Shown piece by piece: positions 1 through 8,754 of a stretch of 64,000 nt of DNA. Each line of letters begins with the position of its first letter. Within the stretch, counting starts at the first letter, position 1. The translations under genes and the position numbers were made by a program. The stretch spans positions 85,734 to 149,733 of the forward strand of contig JAJZQH010000009.1 in the NCBI GenBank assembly GCA_021810905.1, given 5' to 3'. This DNA comes from a bacterium (lineage in GTDB: Bacteria > UBA10199 > 2-02-FULL-44-16 > JAAZCA01). The notes beneath the pieces were generated by a model, which was given only the letters and a program-made list of their open reading frames with translations, was not told the DNA's origin and did no database searches.

Positions 1-33
1 ACGGGTTTTGTGTGGCTCAAGACAACTCCGTAG
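1..33 (+). CDS. C-terminal tail of an upstream gene (probably a prepilin), partial
   Basis: The first frame reads ten codons (TGFVWLKTTP) and stops at TAG 31-33, and this stop overlaps the AGGAG ribosome site of the next gene. The tight spacing suggests the last codons of the preceding gene of the pilus operon, which lies outside the window. Too little is present to identify it; a prepilin is inferred only from the neighbours. Confidence 0.4.
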   Translation, partial: TGFVWLKTTP

Positions 34-41
34 GAGTCGGC

Positions 42-497
42 ATGAAGAGCAGGCCGCGTTCTGGTAGAGGATTTACGCTCATCGAATCGGTGCTCGTCAT
101 CGTCGTGATAGGCGTCACCTTCCTGGGGCTTGGATACCTCTATGGAAATATAACGCAGCAGGCGCTGAAGGCCGATCTCACGGTGCTCGCCACGAAGCTC
201 GCAAAGGAAAAGATGGAGGAGCTCATACAGCAGAAGGCGGACAACGGCTACGGCTCGGTCGTGTCGCAGGGCGCACAGCCGGCCGCGAGCGGTTCGTGGA
301 ATTTCAGCAGAAGTGTCGATGTCTCATATGTTAATCCTTCTGATTTATCTACGTCCGTCACGGATACCGGTTACAAGAAGGTGGTGATAACTGTCTCGTG
401 GATTGGCAACGGAGGAGGCTCCGCGGCGATTACGACCATGGTCACAAATATGGCGCCGTCCGAAGTCGTGGGTCCGGGATATCCTCAGTGCCAATGA
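42..497 (+). CDS. Type IV prepilin-like protein (MSHA/pseudopilin type)
   Basis: The protein is 151 residues and starts with a short basic leader followed by GFTLIES, the class-III signal site cut by prepilin peptidase between G and F, with the +5 Glu that pilins need for assembly. A hydrophobic helix of about 20 residues follows and then a small polar/beta C-terminal domain. ATG 42 is preferred because AGGAG lies 5 bases upstream; a GTG at 12 would add ten residues without a ribosome site. It is the first complete gene of a prepilin trio. It is probably a minor pilin of the MshC/MshD kind, but which one cannot be fixed from sequence alone. Confidence 0.85.
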   Translation: MKSRPRSGRGFTLIESVLVIVVIGVTFLGLGYLYGNITQQALKADLTVLATKLAKEKMEELIQQKADNGYGSVVSQGAQPAASGSWNFSRSVDVSYVNPSDLSTSVTDTGYKKVVITVSWIGNGGGSAAITTMVTNMAPSEVVGPGYPQCQ

Positions 498-510
498 TTT
501 GGGAGTTCCG

Positions 511-1041
511 ATGACATGCAATGCCGTACATGGCAGACGGGCGGGCTTCACGCTGGTGGAGTCGCTCCTCTCGATCGTCGTAATCGCCGCCACCGTTATT
601 GCCGCTGGAGAGCTGATGAGCATCGGGCTCGGCTCGTATTCCGTCGTCGTCGACCGGCGCGAGGCATTGCAGGATGTGCGGCTCGCGATCAATATGATGA
701 CGGGGGAGATTCAGCAGATCGTCGATCCTGCGACCGACATCACCGAGGCGCAACCGACCTCAGTCACATTCAATTCTGCGGGCGGCGGGCAGGTCCGCTA
801 TTACGTGCAAGGCGGTCGCCTGTTCAGACAGGATGCGACCGACACTAATACCCTGGCCGATAACGTCACGGCCAATACCGGCTTTGAGTATTACACTGCA
901 GGCGGCGCTACTACGTCAAACCCGTCGCTCGTTCATCGCATCCACATAACGGTCGAGGCAAATTCGGCGCATGGCGCAATCCTGGCGAAGAGCAACGTCT
1001 ATCTGAGGAATCGCTATTATGACGCATTCACTCAGCAATAA
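511..1041 (+). CDS. Prepilin-like minor pilin (MshO/PilW-like)
   Basis: The protein is 176 residues. A short leader ends in RRAG, then FTLVES and a hydrophobic helix, so it is a substrate of prepilin peptidase. ATG 511 has GGGAG 5 bases upstream; a longer frame from 403 would overlap the previous gene and lacks a ribosome site. The mature domain contains an extended beta region of the kind seen in PilW/MshO minor pilins. It lies 13 bases after the previous prepilin and overlaps the next gene by 23 bases, so the three are translated as a unit. Specific subtype is inferred from order. Confidence 0.8.
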   Translation: MTCNAVHGRRAGFTLVESLLSIVVIAATVIAAGELMSIGLGSYSVVVDRREALQDVRLAINMMTGEIQQIVDPATDITEAQPTSVTFNSAGGGQVRYYVQGGRLFRQDATDTNTLADNVTANTGFEYYTAGGATTSNPSLVHRIHITVEANSAHGAILAKSNVYLRNRYYDAFTQQ

Positions 1042-2518
1042 CAGCCGCGGCATAGGCATCGTCGCAGTGATGATAATCGTGGTGATGCTCTCGCTGATCG
1101 GCGGAGTCATTGCTACTGTCGTAGCCACCGGATCCGTTGCAAAGACGAACGACCTCGTGCGCGAGCAGGCGTTCGGCCTCGTGCAGGCGGGACTCGAATA
1201 CGCGCTCAAACGCCTTGATGACGGCGCGGACCCTGACGGAGATACGCGCTATCTGGGCCGGGGGCAATTCACGGTCGATTACAATTCAGAAACAGGCGTC
1301 ATAATAATACATTCAAATGTAAGCGGACTGCAGGCGGCATCTAGTCCCAGTTTCTCCATTCAGGGGCCTACGTCCGGCAATATGGCCGATTGCCTCACAG
1401 TCGATGTCTCGGGCGCGTATCTGCAGAGCTGGTCGCTGGATCGACTTCGCGGCCTCACCCTTCAAAACACTTGCAACGGCGATGTTACGATAACCAGCAT
1501 GACGGTCAGTTGGAGCCCGGACTCCGGCGAACGCATGACGCAGATCAGAATAGAGGGCGACAATGTTTACACCATCTCTCAACCAGCGCTTCGTTCCGGT
1601 GTTTTTGCCGACATAATCGATACGGTAATACCCGCCTGTTCCAGCTTTTCTCTGGACTGGATACGCTTCAATTCGAACATGGATAACAAAAATTTCACGC
1701 TCGTATTCACAATGTCGGACGGCACGACAAAGCAGGCATTCGTGCAGTTCGTTGCGAACAACGAGGCGGCATGTCTCGACGTCGATCTGACTGCAACCTA
1801 CGTCGGTTATTCGGGCTATGTGCGTCTTCTCGGTGGGACGCTCACGAATTCGTGCCAGCCTCCCACGGCGATCCGGCTGACTGGCATGACCGTGAGCTGG
1901 ACGCCGACCTCGCCAAGTCGCAATATGAACTCAATCAACTTCAATGGCAGCGGCAATGAGTGGTCGGGCAGCGCGGCCAGCGGCGCGGCTGTTACGCTCA
2001 CGACCGCGCTCGATCTTGCCGGCGGCGATTCAGCGGACCAGACTTATCTTCAGTTCAGCGACGACATGCGCGGCCGTAACTTCACGATCACTTACAGTAT
2101 GCGGGACGGGACGACCAAGACGGTGGATTTCACAAATATGGCCTCCTGCCTCTCCGTGACTACTGCGTCTGAGTGTCTTGGCGCTTCAGGCACAGAGCTT
2201 CGGAATCAGCTCTGGACAAATACGTGCCAGGAGAGATCGATCGTGGTTCATCGGGCGAGCACAACATGGAACGGGTTCAGATCAAGACGCTGGATAAGGC
2301 TTGGCGTCAATGGCTCTCAGGTCTGGTCAGGGAGCCGACGATCCGGTCAGACAGCGACTCTCGACGCGGACGTAACCATTGCCGGGGGCGCAACCGCTAC
2401 AGTCAACTATTATCGCTTTAACGGCAGCATGACCGGCCGCACTTTTTCCCATGCGATAACGCTTTCCGACACGAGCAACGTCGCAGTCCCCGGCTTCTCA
2501 CCTCCCAACTGCCCATGA
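1019..2518 (+). CDS. Large MshP/PilX-like pilus protein with three tandem Cys-bracketed domains
   Basis: The protein is 499 residues. Residues 9-40 form an N-terminal hydrophobic segment preceded by SRGIGIVAV, resembling MshP/PilX-type minor pilins that have a degenerate prepilin site (no +5 Glu). After a 70-residue linker there are three tandem copies of a beta-rich domain of about 125 residues starting near Cys125, Cys252 and Cys377. Each has a second Cys 26-27 residues later, a W at 'TVSW' or 'TTWN', a 'G..W/YSG' loop and a closing DGTTK-like strand, so each may hold one disulfide. Ordinary PilX/MshP proteins are about 150-200 residues, so this is an extended tip- or adhesin-like version. 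It overlaps the upstream gene by 23 bases. The domain is not one I recognise. Confidence 0.7.
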   Translation: MTHSLSNNSRGIGIVAVMIIVVMLSLIGGVIATVVATGSVAKTNDLVREQAFGLVQAGLEYALKRLDDGADPDGDTRYLGRGQFTVDYNSETGVIIIHSNVSGLQAASSPSFSIQGPTSGNMADCLTVDVSGAYLQSWSLDRLRGLTLQNTCNGDVTITSMTVSWSPDSGERMTQIRIEGDNVYTISQPALRSGVFADIIDTVIPACSSFSLDWIRFNSNMDNKNFTLVFTMSDGTTKQAFVQFVANNEAACLDVDLTATYVGYSGYVRLLGGTLTNSCQPPTAIRLTGMTVSWTPTSPSRNMNSINFNGSGNEWSGSAASGAAVTLTTALDLAGGDSADQTYLQFSDDMRGRNFTITYSMRDGTTKTVDFTNMASCLSVTTASECLGASGTELRNQLWTNTCQERSIVVHRASTTWNGFRSRRWIRLGVNGSQVWSGSRRSGQTATLDADVTIAGGATATVNYYRFNGSMTGRTFSHAITLSDTSNVAVPGFSPPNCP

Positions 2519-2551
2519 CGACATAATATGCTGAATTATCAGAATTATTCT

Positions 2552-2580
2552 TTGCCTGCCTGCTAAAAAATCAGTATACT
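2552..2580 (+). promoter_or_regulatory. Sigma70-type promoter for the pilus assembly genes
   Basis: TTGCCT (2552-2557) and TATACT (2575-2580) are separated by 17 bases, in the only sizeable gap of the pilus cluster. ATG 2606 lies 25 bases downstream, behind a GGGGGG ribosome site. It would allow the assembly genes to be transcribed independently of the prepilin genes. Read from sequence only. Confidence 0.6.
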
Positions 2581-2605
2581 GCGTCCCAAAAAACAGGGGG
2601 GGAAT

Positions 2606-3460
2606 ATGTATTTGAAATTTTTCGGACTAGCCGAACGCCCGTTCGCCATCACCCCCGATATCCAGTATTTATATCTAGGCAGACAGCATGAGCAGGCGCT
2701 GGATACGCTTATGTACGGCATCAATCAGCGCCTGGGTTTTGTCATGCTGACGGGAGAAGTGGGCAGCGGCAAGACGATGATCACGCGCGCGCTGCTATCG
2801 CGTATGCCGAACACCGTGGCAACGGCCCTCATCGTGAATCCAATACTCTCCGTGCCGGAGCTGCTGCAGGCCATCACAAAGGACTTCGGCATAGAGGTGC
2901 GCCAGCCGTCACCGCAGAAACAGATCGAGGCGCTCAACAAGTTCGTCCTCAGCAAGGTTGCCGAGGGCGGGAACGCCCTGGTCGTGGTCGATGAGGCGCA
3001 GAACCTCTCCACGAAAGCTTTGGAGACTCTCCGGATGCTCACGAATCTCGAGACGGAGAAGCACAAGTTGCTTCAGATCATGCTGGTGGGCCAGCCGGAG
3101 CTGCTCAAGAAACTCAAGAGCCACGAGCTGAGACAGCTCGATCAGCGAATAACGGCCCGCTTTGACCTCACTCCGCTCACCGATTCGGAAATGGTGCGTT
3201 ACATCAACCACCGGCTCTACACTGCAGGCGGCGGCGGCAGGGTCTTCTTCGACGCAAAGGCTTGCAGGGTCGCGTATTCGGAATCCAAGGGGCTGCCGCG
3301 CGCGGTGAATCTCATATGCGACCGTGCGCTCATGGCCGCTTTCGTACAAGGTACGTGCATGATCGACAAGAACATCATGAAGGCCGCTATCGCAGATTGG
3401 AGGGGGAGGCCTGCACAGTCGCCGTGGGGATTATTGAAGCGGCTCGTGTTTTCATCTTAG
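2606..3460 (+). CDS. mshM: ExeA/MshM-family AAA ATPase of the pilus system
   Basis: The protein is 284 residues. It begins with the family signature MYxxFFGLxxxPF, has a Walker A GEVGSGKT at residues 50-57 and a Walker B LVVVDEAQ at 125-132, followed by the arginine-containing small AAA domain. Members of this family (ExeA/GspA, MshM) help place the secretin in the cell wall using ATP. There is no C-terminal peptidoglycan-binding domain here, which fits MshM better than ExeA. It is the first gene behind its own promoter and is followed by the TPR and PilM-like genes, the same set found in MSHA loci. Confidence 0.85.
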   Translation: MYLKFFGLAERPFAITPDIQYLYLGRQHEQALDTLMYGINQRLGFVMLTGEVGSGKTMITRALLSRMPNTVATALIVNPILSVPELLQAITKDFGIEVRQPSPQKQIEALNKFVLSKVAEGGNALVVVDEAQNLSTKALETLRMLTNLETEKHKLLQIMLVGQPELLKKLKSHELRQLDQRITARFDLTPLTDSEMVRYINHRLYTAGGGGRVFFDAKACRVAYSESKGLPRAVNLICDRALMAAFVQGTCMIDKNIMKAAIADWRGRPAQSPWGLLKRLVFSS

Positions 3461-3515
3461 GCGTTTGTTTTGACATCCGTCATTTGAAAATTGGGATTTG
3501 CAGCGAGGTATCCAC

Positions 3516-4247
3516 ATGTCGCTCATTCATGACGCACTCAAGAAAGCTCAGAACAAAGAAAATGTGCAGATCGGCGCAGGGCTTTCCGCGTTTCAGGAGC
3601 CCGTCGGCGGGAAAAAAACACCTTCATCCAAACGCACGATTGTCCTTGCGGCAGTGCTGTTCGTGGCGCTCGGTTTCTTTGCATACAAGAGATTTTTTTC
3701 AAATTCCGTAGAGCCGTCTCCTCCGATACCTTCCGCGGGAGCGCCCGCGGGAACTGCGCAGGGAACGCAACCGGTCGGTGGCGCGGATACGATGAAGAAA
3801 AAATCTGTCGATGCTTTCAAATCCGACGATCTCGATACGGCCTGGGCGAGCATTGTTGCGGCACAGCAGCTTGCGCCGAACGATCCCGAGGTATGGAACA
3901 ATTCGGGTCTGATAGCGAGAAAGCGCGGGGATATGGATGCGGCGCGAACCGCATATCAAAAGGCCCTGGACCTCAAGCCTGAATATCCGGAGGCGCTCAA
4001 CAACATGGCGGTGCTGGAGAAAGATCAAGGCAATGCCGTAAAAGCGAGGGAGCTCTTTGAAAAGGCGCTCAAGATCCAGCCTTCGTATCCGGAAGCTAAC
4101 TTCAACCTGGCGCTGCTCTACGACAACTCGGGCGACAAGACCAAGGCGGCTGAATACTACAAGCGTTTCCTGGAAGTAAGCGGCGCTTATTCCAACAATA
4201 TCGTCGAGGCGGTGCGCGACCGCATAATGGAGATCGAGCCTCAATGA
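3516..4247 (+). CDS. TPR protein with one membrane helix (MshN-like)
   Basis: The protein is 243 residues. It starts with MSLIHDALKKAQ, a motif shared with GspB/MshN-type proteins, then has a single transmembrane helix at about 41-57, a Pro/Ala linker, and about three tetratricopeptide repeats from about 95 to 220 (alternating small and aromatic positions, A..Y..AL..KP.YPEA). ATG 3516 has GAGG 7 bases upstream and matches the family start; the frame could begin at 3498 but without support. The TPR part should sit in the periplasm as an assembly scaffold for the secretin or minor pilins. It overlaps the next gene by ATGA. Confidence 0.75.
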   Translation: MSLIHDALKKAQNKENVQIGAGLSAFQEPVGGKKTPSSKRTIVLAAVLFVALGFFAYKRFFSNSVEPSPPIPSAGAPAGTAQGTQPVGGADTMKKKSVDAFKSDDLDTAWASIVAAQQLAPNDPEVWNNSGLIARKRGDMDAARTAYQKALDLKPEYPEALNNMAVLEKDQGNAVKARELFEKALKIQPSYPEANFNLALLYDNSGDKTKAAEYYKRFLEVSGAYSNNIVEAVRDRIMEIEPQ

Positions 4248-5323
4248 AGATCAGCCTCTTCGGAGTGCGCGAACTCCTTGAGTCCTTACGCTGGGGCAGG
4301 GAACGCCTCGGAATCGATATCGACGGTCATTCGGTCCGGATGGTTCGCCTCGATCACGGCCTTGAGGGAGGATTCAGGATCGTTTCCTTCGGGCAGCTGG
4401 ACGTAGATCTCTTCCACTCGAATTTGCTGGAGAAACAGCGGTTCAAGCTTTCGGTGAAACAGCTCGGCGGCGGCATTGACCGTATCGCCGCGAACATAGA
4501 ACATCCGAGCCTGCGAGTGCGGAGGATGACGTTCGCAAAAATGCCGGAGCGGGATATACTGGAGGCGATTCGCTGGAATTTTCGCGAATATATAGAAGGA
4601 CCCATAGACAAATACGTGGTCGGCTTCACTCTCCTCGATGACGTCTTTTCGGAAGGCAAGCTCACGTTAATGGCTTATGGCCTCGCTGCAGACGCTCTGG
4701 ATGAACACCTGAAGCTGCTAAAGTCTCTGGGGCTCAGGCCCATATCGCTGGAACCGTCTGGAAGCGCGCTCATGGCTTCGTTCAGAGCGAACGGGATACT
4801 GGAAGACGGAAAGAGGCACGTATGTATCGCGTTCAGCGATACGACGGCGATTTTTTCGGTGATGAAGGGGCGATCGCTTCTCTTCTGCCGTCCTCTTCCC
4901 GGCAGCAGCAACGACGCGCTGGCGAGACTCGTGATGCGAAACCTGAATCTGGACAATGAGAAGGCGAAGAAGGCCATTCAGTCGTGGATGGCGGGCGCTA
5001 CCGATTCGGCGTCTTCGGAAGAAGGACTCATGCGCAGGATTCAGACGACCGTGGGACATTTTTACAGCCAGCTCATGATCGAAATACAGCGGTCGATCGA
5101 CGCGTATTGCATAATGTACGGAGTCGACCGAGTGGATACAATTCATGTATGCGGAATGGCGGTGTTCTATCCGGGGCTCGTCGATCACATGCGCAGCACA
5201 TTGGGAATTGAAACGAGCGTATTCAATCCCTTTGAGCGCCTCATGGAGCCTCACAGGCAGACTCCTGAGATTATGAAAGCTGCGCCGCTCTATGCAGTTG
5301 CAGTAGGCCTGGCTATTCCCTAG
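4244..5323 (+). CDS. mshI: PilM/MshI-like actin-fold assembly protein
   Basis: The protein is 359 residues and cytoplasmic. The N-terminus holds the actin/FtsA-type nucleotide strand (GIDIDGHSVRMVRL) and the length and pattern match PilM/MshI. In pilus machines it binds the short cytoplasmic tail of the PilN partner and forms the inner ring with PilN and PilO. The start is fixed by the ATGA overlap with the TPR gene; the PilN-like gene begins 9 bases after the stop. The C-terminal third ends in a 'PLYAVAVGLA' strand typical of the family. The PilM/MshI call is good; ATP binding is inferred from the fold. Confidence 0.75.
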   Translation: MKISLFGVRELLESLRWGRERLGIDIDGHSVRMVRLDHGLEGGFRIVSFGQLDVDLFHSNLLEKQRFKLSVKQLGGGIDRIAANIEHPSLRVRRMTFAKMPERDILEAIRWNFREYIEGPIDKYVVGFTLLDDVFSEGKLTLMAYGLAADALDEHLKLLKSLGLRPISLEPSGSALMASFRANGILEDGKRHVCIAFSDTTAIFSVMKGRSLLFCRPLPGSSNDALARLVMRNLNLDNEKAKKAIQSWMAGATDSASSEEGLMRRIQTTVGHFYSQLMIEIQRSIDAYCIMYGVDRVDTIHVCGMAVFYPGLVDHMRSTLGIETSVFNPFERLMEPHRQTPEIMKAAPLYAVAVGLAIP

Positions 5324-5332
5324 GGAGGCAAG

Positions 5333-5911
5333 TTGAAGGAAGCACCGCTCGCCAGGATGAACTTCCTAAAGCACGTGGGCCGCGGCTTTACGTACAGGAG
5401 CATGTTGTACATCGTGGCCGGAGTGTTCGTGTTATTGATCGGCATATATGGCGTGCAGTTGATACGCGCATACGAGATAGGACGCGGCGTGGACGCGGCG
5501 AACCGCGAAATCCTGCGGCTCAACGCGGAGAAGGAGCAACAGATCGATTTGATCAGGTCCATCGGCTCAAAGCGCGTGAATGTGGAGTCTAAGCAGAACA
5601 TCACCTCGATCATCGCGCTCAGACCGCGCTGGTCGAAAATACTGAGGGGCCTCGTCAGGTCGCTGCCGGCCGACGTGTGGCTCGACGGCGTGACCCTGGC
5701 GGGCGGAGGCGACGAGCCGTATTCGCTGCGGATAAACGGAAAAGCAAAAAGTCAGCGCGTTCTCACGACATTTATCCTTCAGCTGGATTCAAGCGGCCTT
5801 TTCAGAAAGACCTCTCTTGAGAATACAAAACAGAGTGAGGATAAAACTGCAACCGTCGATTTTGAGATGAGCACGCAGCCTTCAATGAAGAGATTGACGG
5901 AAGATGACTAA
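5333..5911 (+). CDS. PilN-like pilus assembly protein
   Basis: The protein is 192 residues: a 23-residue cytoplasmic tail containing an 'MNFL' motif (the PilM-binding peptide of PilN is INLL-like), one membrane helix at about 24-43, a short coiled coil at about 48-75 and a ferredoxin-like periplasmic domain. I chose the TTG at 5333 because GGGAGG sits 4 bases upstream; ATG 5357 is an alternative that would remove eight residues. It lies between the PilM- and PilO-like genes and overlaps the latter by 8 bases. Confidence 0.75.
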   Translation: MKEAPLARMNFLKHVGRGFTYRSMLYIVAGVFVLLIGIYGVQLIRAYEIGRGVDAANREILRLNAEKEQQIDLIRSIGSKRVNVESKQNITSIIALRPRWSKILRGLVRSLPADVWLDGVTLAGGGDEPYSLRINGKAKSQRVLTTFILQLDSSGLFRKTSLENTKQSEDKTATVDFEMSTQPSMKRLTEDD

Positions 5912-6503
5912 ATTGAAATTGCCAAAGTTCAACCTCGATCAGGAATTAACGCTTCGCGAGAAGGTTTTTTTCGCGCTGGCGATTATAGGCTTGCTCATTT
6001 TTTTCTGGAACACGGTGTTGGATCCGCTGAGCTTAAGACTGGCGTCGCGGCTGCAGGAAGAGAAGAACCTGAACGGGCAGATTGAGGGCCTTAAGAAGTT
6101 AATCGACGGAACTCGAATGCAGCTCAATATACAGTCAAAATTCGCTCACGAGGCCGAGCAGCTGGATGAAAAGACGAAGCGGATGCTGGAACGGAAGGTG
6201 GTCGATCCTCTCTCCGAAATCCATTCCACCGTCAGCATCCTGAGCAGTCGCAATACCGCAAAGGGAGTTCGTATAAACGACGTCCATGTGGGCGATATCG
6301 TCGACAATAAAACGTATTCCGTTGTGCCGCTCTCTATCGACCTCAGTGCCCGCTATGGAGCCGTGCAGACATTTTTCTCGACGCTCGAAAACCTGGACAG
6401 GCCATTTGCAGTGCGCAGGTTCAACCTCAAGCGAGGAGAAGACGTGAGCGGGCCTTATGTAAAAGCTTCGATCGATGCCGATCTGTACATTATCAAACGC
6501 TGA
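5904..6503 (+). CDS. PilO/MshJ-like pilus assembly protein
   Basis: The protein is 199 residues: a basic cytoplasmic stub, one membrane helix at about 22-38, a coiled coil (about 45-95, rich in K, E and Q) and a C-terminal alpha/beta periplasmic domain. This is the layout of PilO/MshJ, which pairs with PilN to link the cytoplasmic ring with the secretin. Start ATG 5904 overlaps the end of the PilN-like gene, with GGAAG just upstream. Sequence identity to named families is low, so the call rests on topology and position. Confidence 0.7.
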   Translation: MTKLKLPKFNLDQELTLREKVFFALAIIGLLIFFWNTVLDPLSLRLASRLQEEKNLNGQIEGLKKLIDGTRMQLNIQSKFAHEAEQLDEKTKRMLERKVVDPLSEIHSTVSILSSRNTAKGVRINDVHVGDIVDNKTYSVVPLSIDLSARYGAVQTFFSTLENLDRPFAVRRFNLKRGEDVSGPYVKASIDADLYIIKR

Positions 6504-6528
6504 GCCGATATAATGGGGGGCTTAAGAG

Positions 6529-6921
6529 ATGACTCCTGACATCATCAGTAAAAAGCGTTTCGTCATTGGACTCGCCGTTTTCATCTTTTCCGCTCTGATT
6601 GCCCGCACGCTCCCGGCACAGTCGCTTTCGGATATGGACTGGCAGGGGTTCGAGAAGCAGCAGGGCAAGCAGGAGGTGCAAACCCATACGAACCCATTCT
6701 CGGGCGGCGTCTCGGCAGCGGAGGATTTGACGGTTGAAGACCTTCAGCTTACTGGTATAGTATACGGAAGCGCGAATGACTCATATGCGCTCATAAGCGG
6801 CTATTTGGTGAGGCCGGGGGATATGATCGCGGGATACCGCGTTGATTCGATAGAGAAGGATCGCGTCAAGCTCAAGCGTGTGGGCGATGTCTTCGTGCTG
6901 GTGCTGGGTGGAGGAATCTAA
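6529..6921 (+). CDS. PilP/MshK-like periplasmic pilus protein
   Basis: The protein is 130 residues with an uncleaved or cleaved signal helix at about 10-28. The C-terminal half (about 70-130) forms the HR/PDZ-like beta domain of PilP/GspC proteins: 'LQLTGIVYG...YALISGYLVRPGDMIAGYRVDSIEKDRVKL'. In pilus systems this domain docks onto the N-terminal domain of the secretin. It is followed directly by the secretin gene: its stop codon is 1 base before the secretin GTG. Position and domain agree. Confidence 0.7.
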   Translation: MTPDIISKKRFVIGLAVFIFSALIARTLPAQSLSDMDWQGFEKQQGKQEVQTHTNPFSGGVSAAEDLTVEDLQLTGIVYGSANDSYALISGYLVRPGDMIAGYRVDSIEKDRVKLKRVGDVFVLVLGGGI

Positions 6922-6922
6922 G

Positions 6923-8437
6923 GTGACGGGAAAGAGCAAACATAGCGCATTGTTCGCCGTCTTGCTGCTGGGAGCCGCCCTTGTTTTGGGAATGGGCGAG
7001 GCGCGGGGCCAGCAACCGCAAGCACTCGATACGGGGAATGTAAATCGGGCAGGTTCGACGGGCTACTTCGGCGCCGGCAACGACCGTACCTACGATATTT
7101 CCTTCAAACAGGGCTCGCTGCGCGAGGTGCTGCAGTTTCTGGCCTGGATCGCGGACATCAACATCGTCATTCCTGAAGGTCTGGACGGGGTGGTCGACGT
7201 CAGCTTCCGCGGCGTCAAGATCGACGATGCGCTCAACGCGATCATCAGATCCAACGGCCTGGAATACGCCATTGAGGCAAATGTGGTGCGGATAGACAAG
7301 GTCGAAGGATTCAAGGATTCGGGGGAAGACCTGAAGACCGAGATGTTTCTTCTGCGTTTCGCGCCCGCGAAGGAGATGGCTGCAAAGATCCAGACTCTGA
7401 TGTCCAGCAGGGGCACCGTTATCGCTGATGAGCGTACAAACTCCATCACAGTTCGCGAGATGCCCGCGAATATCGACAAAGTCAGGCGCTTCATCGACGG
7501 CGTGGATATAAAAGACGCGCAGGTCCTCATCGAATCCAAGATACTGGAAGCCACGCGCAGATTTTCACAGGCCCTCGGCATTCAGTGGGGCTTAAACCGC
7601 GGCGCAGATGGGTCGACGTTCCGCTTCGGCGGAGTTTCGGCAGTGGGTCAGGCGGATTCGGGCCGCAACTTGAACGTCAACCTGCAGTCGACGACTCAGC
7701 CGCCGACCAGCGGTCTGCTCATTGGCTCGCTCTTCAAGGGCACCAATCTCGACATTCAGCTGCTTGCCGCGGAACAGCGCGGCGATATCTACGTGATCTC
7801 CGACCCCTCCATCGTCACGTCCAACGGAAAGGCCGCCAACATAAGAAGCGGATCGACCCTGATCCTCCAGAATTCGGGCGCCGTGAATATAGGCACCGCG
7901 GCAGGCACCACCGCATCGACCGGCGGCGGATACCAGGAGAAAAAGACCGGCGTAGAACTGAAGGTCACGCCGCAGATCACGATACACGATTACGTCAAGA
8001 TGGACATCGAGGCCACGACTTCAACGCCCGATTTTAACAGGCAGGTGCAAGGAATCCCGGTGATCCTGGACAATACCGCCACGACGAGCGTGCTCGTCAA
8101 GGACGGCGAGACGACGGTGATAGGCGGCCTTTCTCGTTATTCTGACTCGCTCAACAAGAGCAGGGTTCCGTACGTGTCGCGCATCCCGCTTCTCGGAAAT
8201 CTCTTCAAGAGCAAGGAACGCAGTGCAGAGAATACCGAACTCATGGTATTCATAAAGCCGTCGATCATCCGCGTGGAGGGCACGGATCCAGCTCAGATGC
8301 GCGTGAAGGAGGTCGATGAGCGCAAGGAATCGATGTTCCTCGACCCGGTGCTCGATCCCAAGAAGAACAAGCTTCCGGCGTGGGAGCCGCAGAAAGATAA
8401 GCTCTTGAAGAGCGGCGGCAACAAATACTCGAGATAA
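6923..8437 (+). CDS. mshL: Outer-membrane secretin (MshL/PilQ family)
   Basis: The protein is 504 residues. A signal peptide (KSKHSALFAVLLLGAAL...) is followed by an STN/N0-type domain at about 50-115 ('FKQGSLREVLQFLA...INIVIPEG'), an N1 region, and the C-terminal secretin domain with 'VISDPSIVTSNGKAA', 'VLVKDGETTVIGGL' and 'PYVSRIPLLGNLF'. It forms the outer-membrane channel for the pilus. There is no AMIN domain, which points to MshL rather than PilQ. GTG 6923 has GGAGGAA 6 bases upstream; a longer frame from 6878 would read into the preceding gene without a ribosome site. It may have been the terminal structural gene of the operon. Confidence 0.88.
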   Translation: MTGKSKHSALFAVLLLGAALVLGMGEARGQQPQALDTGNVNRAGSTGYFGAGNDRTYDISFKQGSLREVLQFLAWIADINIVIPEGLDGVVDVSFRGVKIDDALNAIIRSNGLEYAIEANVVRIDKVEGFKDSGEDLKTEMFLLRFAPAKEMAAKIQTLMSSRGTVIADERTNSITVREMPANIDKVRRFIDGVDIKDAQVLIESKILEATRRFSQALGIQWGLNRGADGSTFRFGGVSAVGQADSGRNLNVNLQSTTQPPTSGLLIGSLFKGTNLDIQLLAAEQRGDIYVISDPSIVTSNGKAANIRSGSTLILQNSGAVNIGTAAGTTASTGGGYQEKKTGVELKVTPQITIHDYVKMDIEATTSTPDFNRQVQGIPVILDNTATTSVLVKDGETTVIGGLSRYSDSLNKSRVPYVSRIPLLGNLFKSKERSAENTELMVFIKPSIIRVEGTDPAQMRVKEVDERKESMFLDPVLDPKKNKLPAWEPQKDKLLKSGGNKYSR

Positions 8438-8439
8438 AT

Positions 8440-8754
8440 ATGAACGATATCCACCAGCACATTGAAGCCCGTCCTACCAACTGGTTACCCGTCCCCGGTG
8501 AGGAGGATAAGGAAGAGCGCAGGGTGGCGCTCGTTGACGAACATGATCTGTTCAGCAAGGGCGATATCGATTCGTATTATCCCAAACAGGGACGCGGGTT
8601 GATTCGCGGACATCGCGGAGAGTCGATATCTTTCAACGTGAAAGACGTATTGGTGATTGGAGATACGCAAAACATCAAGTCGGGCGCCCGCGTGGGATAC
8701 GATGCATCGCATACCTCGCACGGAATGAAGATTACTAGATTGAAAGTCTATTAG
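8440..8754 (+). CDS. Small protein with a cold-shock-domain-like OB fold
   Basis: The protein is 104 residues and starts 2 bases after the secretin stop. The N-terminal 45 residues are charged. Residues about 47-104 read like a diverged cold-shock domain: 'GRGLIRGHRGESISFNVKDV', a short linker, 'IKSGARVGYDASHTSHGMKITRLKVY', matching the pattern G(F/Y)G(F/L)I..DVFVH..L..G..V.F......G..A..V. The RNP aromatic residues are mostly missing, so nucleic-acid binding is uncertain. It may be a regulator at the end of the pilus operon. Its TAG stop is supplied by an inverted-repeat arm. Confidence 0.55.
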   Translation: MNDIHQHIEARPTNWLPVPGEEDKEERRVALVDEHDLFSKGDIDSYYPKQGRGLIRGHRGESISFNVKDVLVIGDTQNIKSGARVGYDASHTSHGMKITRLKVY

